Shown here: piece by piece, positions 1-6,042 of the stretch
Layout: each line of letters opens with the position of its first letter
Numbering within the stretch: the first letter of the stretch is position 1
Origin: Bacteroidales bacterium
GTDB taxonomy: Bacteria; Bacteroidota; Bacteroidia; Bacteroidales; ML635J-15
Length of the DNA: 6,042 nt
Direction: 5' to 3'
Assembly: GCA_028697515.1 (NCBI GenBank)
Contig: JAQVEY010000161.1
Span: 1 to 6,042, forward strand
Notes under the pieces: model-generated
Told to the model about the DNA's origin: nothing
Database searches by the model: none
What the model saw: the letters and a program-made list of their open reading frames with translations, nothing else
Program-made: the position numbers and the translations under genes

Positions 1-3
1 TCC

Positions 4-45
4 CGAAAAATAGAAAAATTATTTTAAATTTTTCTTAATTTTTCG
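4..45. repeat. Long AT-rich inverted repeat (hairpin)
   Basis: CGAAAAAT (4-11) followed by AGAAAAATT (12-20) is matched by AATTTTTCT (27-35) and ATTTTTCG (38-45). This gives 17 Watson-Crick pairs with a 6-nt loop (21-26) and one 2-nt bulge (36-37). A second, smaller inverted repeat follows: GATTTTT at 55-61 and AAAAATC at 68-74. Because the stem is A-rich on one arm and T-rich on the other, it could act as a transcription terminator for a gene to the left, or for leftward transcription. The base pairing is seen directly; the terminator role is inferred. Confidence 0.5.
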
Positions 46-100
46 TGGACTCTCGATTTTTAGTTAAAAAAATCATCACCGTCCAAATCTAACAATTCAA

Positions 101-209
101 TATTTCAATTAACGTCTGTTTACTTTAATCAGCTATGATTTTTTTATAAAAATCGGAGCTGAGCTATGGGACCGATATAGAATAATTTCTATAGTATTTC
201 AATTAACGT
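101..209. repeat. 15-bp direct repeat pair (101-115 and 195-209)
   Basis: TATTTCAATTAACGT occurs exactly at 101-115 and again at 195-209, 94 bp apart. The sequences after the two copies differ, although CTGTTT (116-121) after the first is the reverse complement of AAACAG (218-223) after the second. Only two copies exist and the spacing does not fit a CRISPR array. They could be binding sites, edges of a small inserted element, or parts of a folded RNA. The function is unknown. Confidence 0.5.
129..162. repeat. Two-part hairpin between the direct repeats
   Basis: TCAGCT (129-134) pairs with AGCTGA (157-162), and GATTTTT (137-143) pairs with AAAAATC (148-154). A 2x2 internal loop (AT/GG) separates the two helices and the loop is TTAT. 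That is 13 Watson-Crick pairs in 34 nt. A further 7-bp stem, TATAGAA (176-182) with TTCTATA (187-193), follows and abuts the second direct-repeat copy. The fold is plausible on either strand. There is no clean U-tract directly after it, so it is not a classic intrinsic terminator; a structured leader or small RNA is possible. Confidence 0.45.
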
Positions 210-340
210 GTTCCTTAAAACAGGATTGCAAAAATAGATATAAATTTCAATAATTCAAAAAAAATAAAATAAAATTCTGAAAATTTGATCTGATTAAATA
301 TTTTCTAATATATTTCCGTTTTAATAGAAATATTTTTTCT

Positions 341-348
341 TATTTTTG
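341..348 (+). promoter_or_regulatory. Candidate Bacteroidetes -7 box for the protease gene
   Basis: TATTTTTG matches the Bacteroidetes sigma-ABfr -7 consensus TAnnTTTG exactly and lies 52 nt before the ATG at 401. No good TTTG (-33) was found at the usual 19-21 nt spacing; the region near 313-320 reads TTTCCGTT. A 9-bp inverted repeat, AAATATTTT (328-336) and AAAATATTT (351-359), brackets the box and might be an operator, or might be chance in such AT-rich DNA. Confidence 0.35.
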
Positions 349-400
349 ATAAAATATTTGTTAGCCTTTTCAAATTTAAAAATTTAAAGCATAAATAGTG

Positions 401-1645
401 ATGAAGTCAATAAAAATGAATTTAAAACCCATTAGTTTAGCGGTTTTGGTTTTCCTGCTTACTTGTTCTTTTAGCAGTTTTGCACAGGATAAATTACCAA
501 ATTTGATAAAAAAAATCCAACCTTCTATCGTTTCAATTATTACTTACGATAAAAATGGAGACCCTCTTTCGAGTGGTAGTGGTTTTTTTATCAATAGCGA
601 TGGAAATATTATCACAAATTGTCATGTGATGGAAGATGCCTGGGATGCGGAAATTAAAACTTTTGAAGGAAATACTTATCATGTTGATAAAGTTTTAGCA
701 CACAATTACAATTCAGATATTGTTATGTTATCATTGAAAATGCCTGATAATAATAAATATATTAAAATAACAACAGATATTCCAGAAATAGGTTCGAGCG
801 TTTTTGTTATTGGAAATCCGCGTGGACTTGAGCAAACTGTTTCGGATGGCATTGTTTCAGCAGTAAGAGTTGACCCTAATTATGGAAGAGTTGTTCAGAT
901 TACGGCTCCTATTTCTCCAGGATCAAGCGGTTCGCCGGTAATGAATATGAAAGGAGAGGTCATTGGGGTAGCTACTTATCAGTTCATTAATGGACAAAAT
1001 CTTAATTTTGCAATTCCATGTCAGGTTATTGATAATCTTAATCCTGTGCAGAATTTTAGTCTGGCAAAATGGCAGGAAATTAAAGAGTATGGTCCTGACG
1101 AGATGCTTGCAGTATTGCTTGAGGAAGGTGAAAAGTATCTTATTGAGGAGAAGTATGCAGACGCTTTAAAAGTATTTATGGCCGTGGATGAACAATTACC
1201 CGATATGCCAGAAGTTAGCTATTTGTTGGGTTATTGTTATCAGCAAATGGATAGAATTGACGAAGCTTTTGGTTCTTATAAAGAAGCTTTAAAGCTTAAT
1301 GAAAAATATGAGTATGCATATTATGGAATGGCCGAATTATATTATAATAAGAAAAAATATAAAAAGGTTGTTGCAAATTGCGACAAATCTTTGTTTTATA
1401 ATGAGCAATATGCAGATGCTTTTATATTGAGATCTAATGCAAAAGAAAAACTTGGGGATACAGATGGTGCAAATCTTGATAAAATCAAAGCAAATAATAT
1501 TAATGCTAAAATCAGACTTAATAAGGAAGCAAAACTAAAGAGATCAAAGTTTGCTAAACTGGAGAGTAATTATTATAAAAAATTAGGATTGACAATGAAA
1601 TTGAGGCTAACAAAATCAAAGTTTGTAAATTCAGTTAAGAAATAA
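401..1645 (+). CDS. Exported trypsin-like serine protease with TPR repeats
   Basis: This protein of 414 residues is probably a secreted or periplasmic serine endopeptidase of the S1 trypsin-like/HtrA-related fold. Residues 1-28 form a signal peptide (basic start, hydrophobic stretch, SFA|QD cleavage). The protease domain spans about 33-215. The visible triad is His75 (TNCHV), Asp106 (NSDIV) and Ser176 (PGSSGSP); the usual GNSGGP reads GSSGSP, so the serine and preceding glycine are kept. No PDZ domain follows. Instead there are four back-to-back 34-residue TPR units at about 236-371; the second (270-303) has the classic L7-G8-Y11-A20-Y24-A27 pattern. A basic tail (370-414, 16 Lys/Arg) ends the protein. 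A GTG at 398 directly precedes the ATG at 401; ATG was preferred, and either gives the same signal peptide. The gene ends in tandem TAA stops, 11 bp from the convergent mannosidase stop. The fold and triad are clear; the substrate is unknown, and the TPRs suggest binding to a partner protein or envelope complex. Confidence 0.9.
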   Translation: MKSIKMNLKPISLAVLVFLLTCSFSSFAQDKLPNLIKKIQPSIVSIITYDKNGDPLSSGSGFFINSDGNIITNCHVMEDAWDAEIKTFEGNTYHVDKVLAHNYNSDIVMLSLKMPDNNKYIKITTDIPEIGSSVFVIGNPRGLEQTVSDGIVSAVRVDPNYGRVVQITAPISPGSSGSPVMNMKGEVIGVATYQFINGQNLNFAIPCQVIDNLNPVQNFSLAKWQEIKEYGPDEMLAVLLEEGEKYLIEEKYADALKVFMAVDEQLPDMPEVSYLLGYCYQQMDRIDEAFGSYKEALKLNEKYEYAYYGMAELYYNKKKYKKVVANCDKSLFYNEQYADAFILRSNAKEKLGDTDGANLDKIKANNINAKIRLNKEAKLKRSKFAKLESNYYKKLGLTMKLRLTKSKFVNSVKK

Positions 1646-1656
1646 TAACAAAAGAT

Positions 1657-4263
1657 TTATTCTTCACTAACTACATCTTCGTAATCCTCTTCAATAGCTT
1701 CCATGATAAGAATATCATTTATTATTTGATTCATTGATTTAAACTTAAGTTTTAATTTATTGGTTTTTTCCGATGGATAGAAAAATATAGTCCTATTTTC
1801 ACCCGGTATAAGGTTAAAATAATTGTCGGAGAATTTGCCATCAATGTTTTCAGTACTTATGTACAGGTCTTTTATAAACACTTTACTTGTAAGCGAAATT
1901 TCAAAATAATCTTTATGAAGTTTAGCATTGTAGGTCAATTCCTGCTTAGGTAATAGCAGGTTATAGTTTTTTCCGGGAACAACAATTCTTGAACTTAGTA
2001 AGTCTTCCGTATTGTTATCAAATAGTTTTATTCTGACGAAAGATTTATTTCTGTATTTTGCAATAGAATCAGTAATATTGTTCTCGAATTCTACAGGTGT
2101 TGAAGACAATAAATCAGAAATTAAAACTGTTGTGTCAGTCATAATTAGCTTTCCATTAAAGTCGTTAATTGAGATAATTAGCTTTGTAATAAAACTATAA
2201 TTGTTGTGGTTAATAAGATTAATATGGAATTTGTTTTTGTGTTCGTATGCAGATATAGATACATTTTCAAATGATCTTTTAGCATAATAGTACAGGGCTT
2301 TAGGTTGGTTGTAATAATCAACTGCTGACCATGAAATAGCTGGCCAACAATCATTAAATTGCCAGAATAGTGTTCCCATACAGTAGGGCATAGCCGAAAT
2401 ATGTGCATCAAATGCTTTTTGCATTCCTTCTGCTTGCACAATCTGACTAATATAAATGTAATCTTCAAATTGCTCAGGAATTGGATAAGTATGTTCCATA
2501 TATTTACTTATCAAGTAAAATCCCGATTTGTGCTTTTGATGATTTTTAAGAGCTTGAGAATATCTATATAAGGAGTCTTCGGGAATAAAGTTCATAAGTG
2601 AGTTCATTTCAGGAATAGACTGAAAGCCATATTCACTCATAAATCTTCCTGTTTTATCAAAATAAATATCGAATTCTTCTTCACCCCACCAAACACCCCA
2701 ATAATGAGAATCCCCATGAGTTATTGATTCGGCATGACCCCACCCAAAAGAAGGTGAACTCGGAATATAGGCTTTTGATTTGTCGATGTCTGCAACTACG
2801 CTTGGTATTATTCTATGGAAAAGATTATCATAGTCTTTCCAAATTTTTACTGAATCTTCATTACTTATATTGTATTGTTGTTGCCAGTTCCAGTCAAACC
2901 ATCCATTGCTGATTTCATTATTACCACAATACATAGCGATAGACGGGTGATTGTACAATCTTGTTGTCTGATATTTTACCTCCTCTTTTATATTCTCAAT
3001 CATTTTGTCATCAATAGGATACATTGCACATGAAAACATAAAATCCTGCCATATCATAATACCAAGCGAATCGCACAAAGAATAAAAATAATCGTTTTCA
3101 TATATCCCTCCGCCCCATACACGCAGCATATTAAAATTCGCATCTTTTGCCAAAGTCAATAATTCTTCATATTTTTTATCAGTATTTGAACCATTGAAAA
3201 ATTCAGCAGGTACCCAGTTTGCCCCTCTTGCAAAAATTGGTTGACCGTTCAATATGAAATAAAATTTCTGCCCGTCTTTGTCGGTATCTGTACATAATTC
3301 TATTTTTCTTATTCCTGTTTTTATAGTTTTTGTCTCAACTCTAAATTTTGTACTGACTTCAACTTGTATTTCATACAGTTTCTGATTTCCATATCCGTTA
3401 CACCACCATAATTCAGGACGTTTTATAACAAACTCGACAGGATAGGTTTGAATGCCTTCATTAATTTTTAGTTTTTGGTTAAGACTGTCGAATTCGTGAT
3501 TAGGACTTATAATTTTAACATCTCCATTATAGAAATTCTCCGATTCTATCTCAATATAAGCCACAAGAATTGCAGCCGTATCTGAAACCAGCTTTTGTTC
3601 AATAAATATATTTTTTATCCTGAGTTTTTCCCAAGAATTAATATATACATCTTTGTAAATGCCACAGGTTTCCATATTAGGTGCAAAATCCCAACCGTAT
3701 TGATACTGTGCTTTGCGAGTATGGGTGCGATTGTCAGGTATCGAATAAATTCCTGCATTCTGCCTTTCAGAATTGTGCAGTGACGATGGATAAAAAACGA
3801 CTTCTATTAAATTGTTTTGTTTTTTTCTAATAGAATCATCAATAACAAAAACCCACTGTCTGAACATATTACTCGTCACACCAATTTTCTCTCCATTAAG
3901 AAATACTTCAGAATGTGTATCTATTCCATCAAAAACAAGTTCAAGATTTCTGTTAATAAAATCAGGAGAAAGATCAAATTCTTTTCTGTATTTCCATTCT
4001 TTTTCTGAAATCCATGTAAGACTATCTGAATTTGAGCCATATAATGGATCGGAAATAAGACCGTTTGCAAATAGGTCGGTGTGAATATTTCCTGGAATTT
4101 TGGCAGGATACCATTTGTTAGTCTTCTCGTAAAAAAACTCCCAACCGCTGTTCAAATCAATCTTCTTTCTGGTAGATTTTTGATTGCAGGATAAAAGTAA
4201 AACCAGACTTATAATTGTTGTAATTATTATTATTTTTGAACATATTTTAATTAAATAATTCAT
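1657..4263 (-). CDS. GH2 beta-mannosidase lipoprotein
   Basis: This 868-residue exo-beta-mannosidase is predicted to release terminal beta-linked mannose from mannooligosaccharides or from the Man-beta-1,4-GlcNAc core of N-glycans. Residues 1-25 form a lipoprotein signal ending in the lipobox LLSC, with Cys26 lipidated. The following NQKSTRKK is basic rather than acidic, so surface export is not suggested. Domains: a sugar-binding-like jelly roll at about 35-208 with the mannosidase motif YGWDFAP (189-195); an Ig-like sandwich at about 215-322; a TIM barrel at about 330-665 opened by GQPIFARGANW; and C-terminal Ig-like domains at about 670-850. Glu450 in GNNE is the expected acid/base and Glu544 in MSEYG the nucleophile. 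Their spacing, and the overall length, match characterised Bacteroides GH2 beta-mannosidases such as BtMan2A. The tail is acidic. The start is fixed: an in-frame stop (4273-4275) lies just upstream and no later start keeps the signal peptide. A GH2 exo-glucosaminidase is less likely because of the YGWDFAP and GIYKDVYI motifs. Confidence 0.93.
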   Translation of the reverse strand: MNYLIKICSKIIIITTIISLVLLLSCNQKSTRKKIDLNSGWEFFYEKTNKWYPAKIPGNIHTDLFANGLISDPLYGSNSDSLTWISEKEWKYRKEFDLSPDFINRNLELVFDGIDTHSEVFLNGEKIGVTSNMFRQWVFVIDDSIRKKQNNLIEVVFYPSSLHNSERQNAGIYSIPDNRTHTRKAQYQYGWDFAPNMETCGIYKDVYINSWEKLRIKNIFIEQKLVSDTAAILVAYIEIESENFYNGDVKIISPNHEFDSLNQKLKINEGIQTYPVEFVIKRPELWWCNGYGNQKLYEIQVEVSTKFRVETKTIKTGIRKIELCTDTDKDGQKFYFILNGQPIFARGANWVPAEFFNGSNTDKKYEELLTLAKDANFNMLRVWGGGIYENDYFYSLCDSLGIMIWQDFMFSCAMYPIDDKMIENIKEEVKYQTTRLYNHPSIAMYCGNNEISNGWFDWNWQQQYNISNEDSVKIWKDYDNLFHRIIPSVVADIDKSKAYIPSSPSFGWGHAESITHGDSHYWGVWWGEEEFDIYFDKTGRFMSEYGFQSIPEMNSLMNFIPEDSLYRYSQALKNHQKHKSGFYLISKYMEHTYPIPEQFEDYIYISQIVQAEGMQKAFDAHISAMPYCMGTLFWQFNDCWPAISWSAVDYYNQPKALYYYAKRSFENVSISAYEHKNKFHINLINHNNYSFITKLIISINDFNGKLIMTDTTVLISDLLSSTPVEFENNITDSIAKYRNKSFVRIKLFDNNTEDLLSSRIVVPGKNYNLLLPKQELTYNAKLHKDYFEISLTSKVFIKDLYISTENIDGKFSDNYFNLIPGENRTIFFYPSEKTNKLKLKFKSMNQIINDILIMEAIEEDYEDVVSEE
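4231..4238 (+). promoter_or_regulatory. Candidate -7 box for the hexosaminidase gene
   Basis: TATTTTTG matches the Bacteroidetes TAnnTTTG -7 element and lies 25 nt before the hexosaminidase ATG. It sits inside the signal-peptide codons of the oppositely oriented mannosidase gene. No clear TTTG element was found at 19-21 nt upstream (about 4207-4211), so this call rests on the -7 box and its position. Transcription would start about 20 nt before the ATG. Confidence 0.4.
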
Positions 4264-5880
4264 ATGAAAAGATTATTATTGTTCTTATTATTCATTTCGA
4301 CACTTGCGATTTCATGCAAAAATAAGCAAAAGTATTTGTTTGAAGATAATATTATCCCAAAACCTTCAGAAGTTATTGTTCATCATGGAGAATTAAATGT
4401 TGAAGATGAAATCTATATAATTATCAATGAAAACTGTGAAGGAGCAAGCAAGGTAAAAAACTACACAATGGAATTTTTATCAAGATCATACAAAGTTGAT
4501 GATGTTCCTGAAAAACAGCAGAATGGGACAAATATTTTTTTGAGTATTGCAGGAGAAGGAAATCCTGAATCGTATAAATTAACAATAAGCGAATTGGGAA
4601 TAGAAATTGTTTCGCCGGGATATGCCGGATTGTTTATGGGATTTCAAACCCTTCGTCACTTATTTCCACCTGAAATTGAAGGAGGTAAAAAGCTCGAAAA
4701 TGTTAAACTACCTTATATTGAAATTAGCGATGAGCCTCGATTCAAATATAGAGGAATGCACCTCGATGTATGTCGCCATTTCTTTTCTGTGGAAGATGTT
4801 AAATCATATATAGATATGCTTGCTATGCATAAATTTAATGTTTTACACTGGCATTTAACCGACGATCAGGGTTGGAGAATTGAGATAAAGGCCTTTCCTG
4901 AATTAACCAAAATATCGTCAATGCGAAAAGAAACAGTTGTAAAACAGAATTGGGGCGAGTACGACGGAATCCCTTACGGGGGTTATTATACTCAGGATGA
5001 AATCCGCGAAATAGTTAAGTATGCCGAAGATCGTTTTATTATGGTTATTCCCGAAATTGAAATGCCCGGACATTCGTTAGCTGCTTTGGCTGCTTTTCCG
5101 GAATTGGGTTGTACTGGAGGACCTTACGAAGTAGGAACAACTTGGGGTGTTTTTGATGATGTTTTTTGTGCCGGTAATGACAAAACATTTGAGTTCCTCG
5201 AACAAGTTATTGATGAGGTCTGTATGCTGTTTCCAAATTCTCCATTTATTCATATAGGTGGAGATGAATGCCCGAAAACGAGATGGGAAAACTGCCCTAA
5301 ATGTCAGAAACGTATGCAGGAAGAGGGCTTATCAGATGAACATGAATTACAGAGCTATTTTATTCAACGTTTGGAAAAATATATTAATTCAAAGGGGAAA
5401 CGTATAATCGGTTGGGATGAAATTCTTGAAGGTGGTTTAGCTCCAGATGCCACAGTTATGTCATGGCGAGGGACTTCGGGAGGGATTGCTGCTGCACAGA
5501 TGGGACATGATGCAATTCTTACTCCTGGCGAATATTGTTATTTTGATCACTATCAATCTCTCGATAAGGAAAATGAACCATTAGCAATTGGAGGATTTAC
5601 TAACTGCGAAAAAATATATGGATGGAATCCTGTTCCTGATTCGCTCACATCCGAACAAGCAAAACATATTATTGGCGTTCAGGCAAACGTGTGGACTGAG
5701 TATATTGCTGATTTTGCTCATATTCAATATATGGTTTTACCAAGAATGGCAGCTCTAAGCGAAGTTGCGTGGTCGAAAGAAAGAGATTCTTCATATTCTG
5801 ATTTTAAGAAACGCCTTCAAGCTATGTATATTAGGTACGAAAATGCAGGGTATAATTACGCAAGGCATGAGGAGGAGTAG
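4264..5880 (+). CDS. GH20 beta-N-acetylhexosaminidase lipoprotein
   Basis: This 538-residue enzyme is predicted to remove terminal beta-linked GlcNAc or GalNAc from glycans or chitooligosaccharides by substrate-assisted catalysis. Residues 1-17 form a lipoprotein signal (lipobox AISC, Cys18); KNKQK after the cysteine carries no acidic surface-export signal. An N-terminal GH20b-type alpha/beta domain covers about 30-155, and the GH20 TIM barrel covers about 158-505. Visible active-site residues are Arg163 (KYRGMHLD), the catalytic Asp334-Glu335 pair in HIGGDE, Trp384 (GWDE), Trp401 (SWRG), Tyr426 and Asp428 (YFD), and Trp477 with Glu479 (NVWTE). The HWHLTDDQGWR motif at 195-205 is typical of the family. 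The length is that of a minimal GH20 with no added binding modules. The start is fixed by an in-frame TAA (4252-4254) and the need for the signal peptide. The ATG abuts the mannosidase ATG on the other strand. The exact sugar and linkage preference cannot be read from the sequence. Confidence 0.94.
   Translation: MKRLLLFLLFISTLAISCKNKQKYLFEDNIIPKPSEVIVHHGELNVEDEIYIIINENCEGASKVKNYTMEFLSRSYKVDDVPEKQQNGTNIFLSIAGEGNPESYKLTISELGIEIVSPGYAGLFMGFQTLRHLFPPEIEGGKKLENVKLPYIEISDEPRFKYRGMHLDVCRHFFSVEDVKSYIDMLAMHKFNVLHWHLTDDQGWRIEIKAFPELTKISSMRKETVVKQNWGEYDGIPYGGYYTQDEIREIVKYAEDRFIMVIPEIEMPGHSLAALAAFPELGCTGGPYEVGTTWGVFDDVFCAGNDKTFEFLEQVIDEVCMLFPNSPFIHIGGDECPKTRWENCPKCQKRMQEEGLSDEHELQSYFIQRLEKYINSKGKRIIGWDEILEGGLAPDATVMSWRGTSGGIAAAQMGHDAILTPGEYCYFDHYQSLDKENEPLAIGGFTNCEKIYGWNPVPDSLTSEQAKHIIGVQANVWTEYIADFAHIQYMVLPRMAALSEVAWSKERDSSYSDFKKRLQAMYIRYENAGYNYARHEEE
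4317..4334 (-). promoter_or_regulatory. Candidate -7 boxes for the mannosidase gene
   Basis: Read on the minus strand, TATTTTTG (4324 to 4317) and TACTTTTG (4334 to 4327) both match TAnnTTTG. They lie 53 and 63 nt before the mannosidase ATG, within the first 25 codons of the hexosaminidase gene. A minus-strand TTTG at 4361-4358 lies 23 nt from the second box, slightly longer than the usual 19-21. One of these probably drives the mannosidase gene; which one cannot be decided by eye. Confidence 0.35.
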
Positions 5881-6042
5881 GAAGAAGTGCACTAGAGTGC
5901 CTAAAGTGAACCTCTGCTGCCTTTAGATTTGCAATTACAAATTAACAATGAGTTTTTAAAAAGGAATAATGGTTATTATTAATGAATTTCTTTTTTTGCT
6001 ACTTTTTTTCTTTGTTGAAAACATTTAAATTGTTAATAAAGT
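5881..6042. other. Downstream non-coding region with weak hairpins
   Basis: Directly after the hexosaminidase TAG there is a small hairpin, GCAC-TAGA-GTGC (5889-5900), and then CTAAAG (5901-5906) pairing with CTTTAG (5921-5926) across a 14-nt loop. These are the only terminator candidates for the gene, and neither is followed by a strong U-tract, so the call is weak. Further on is a T-rich run (5987-6013). A 19-codon frame at 5969-6028 with a Shine-Dalgarno-like AAGGA before it is treated as unproven. The sequence stops before any downstream gene can be seen. Confidence 0.5.

Larger units (their letters stand above)
1..400. other. AT-rich non-coding leader region
   Basis: No convincing reading frame is present here; the short ATG-led frames (for example at 136 and 166) stop within a few codons. 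The stretch is nearly pure A/T except for a G/C-richer patch at about 152-175. It contains a 17-bp-paired inverted repeat at 4-45, a smaller one at 55-74, a hairpin at 129-162, another at 176-193, an exact 15-bp direct repeat (101-115 and 195-209) and a candidate promoter box at 341-348. The 3' part (about 240-400) is most simply the promoter and leader of the protease gene. The 5' part may hold the terminator of a gene lying outside the window. No tRNA, rRNA or known riboswitch was recognised. Confidence 0.75.

Noticed and set aside
101..209. Two copies of ATTTCAATTAACGT, whose first nine bases resemble the start of some Bacteroidetes CRISPR repeats.
   Set aside because: Only two 15-bp copies exist, 94 bp apart, with no third unit and no cas genes. 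This does not make an array.
401..475. Lipobox-like LLTC in the protease signal peptide.
   Set aside because: Threonine before the cysteine is atypical, and a clear SFA|QD signal peptidase I site follows, so a lipoprotein is unlikely.
401..1645. Assignment of the protease as DegP/DegQ (HtrA).
   Set aside because: There is no PDZ domain and the TPR extension differs, so only the general trypsin-like family is supported and no gene symbol is given.
2178..2468. Open frame of 96 codons on the minus strand overlapping the mannosidase.
   Set aside because: It lies in another frame of the strongly supported GH2 gene, with low-complexity composition and no recognisable motif. It is a shadow frame.
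3812..4084. Open frames on the plus strand (3812-4084 and 3817-4008) antisense to the mannosidase N-terminus.
   Set aside because: They have no recognisable domain or start signal, and the opposite strand encodes conserved GH2 sequence. They are chance frames.
1657..5880. A polysaccharide utilisation locus.
   Set aside because: No SusC, SusD, hybrid two-component or ECF sigma/anti-sigma gene is in the window. Two exo-glycosidases alone do not define one.

Overview
The window looks like a chromosomal piece of a Bacteroidota (Bacteroidetes) bacterium. It is strongly AT-rich, the genes lack clear Shine-Dalgarno sequences, TATTTTTG boxes matching the Bacteroidetes -7 element (TAnnTTTG) lie upstream of the genes, and two of the three proteins are glycoside hydrolase lipoproteins of types common in that phylum. 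Genus or species cannot be given from the sequence alone.

Layout: 1-400 is a non-coding, very AT-rich leader with several inverted repeats and a 15-bp direct repeat. 401-1645 (+) encodes an exported trypsin-like serine protease fused to four TPR repeats and a basic tail. After only 11 bp, 1657-4263 (-) encodes a GH2 beta-mannosidase lipoprotein read convergently to the protease. Its ATG directly abuts the ATG of the next gene, 4264-5880 (+), a GH20 beta-N-acetylhexosaminidase lipoprotein. The two divergent start codons form CATATG with no base between them. 5881-6042 is non-coding or holds at most a 19-codon micro-ORF. The next gene lies outside the window.

How the genes may work together: the beta-mannosidase and the beta-hexosaminidase are the bacterial counterparts of the two lysosomal exo-enzymes that finish eukaryotic N-glycan core breakdown (Man-beta-1,4-GlcNAc, then GlcNAc-beta-1,4-GlcNAc). 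Their head-to-head arrangement suggests coordinated expression and a shared job on host, algal or fungal glycoprotein glycans, or on mixed mannan and chitin debris. Both have lipoboxes, but neither has the acidic surface-export signal after the cysteine, so a periplasm-facing location is inferred. No SusC/SusD pair, regulator or transporter is present, so this is not a visible polysaccharide utilisation locus. The protease has no evident functional link to the glycosidases.

No unmistakably new system is visible. The most unusual items are the zero-gap divergent gene pair with each candidate promoter inside or beyond the other gene's start, the protease-TPR architecture with a basic tail, and the hairpin-rich leader at 1-240.
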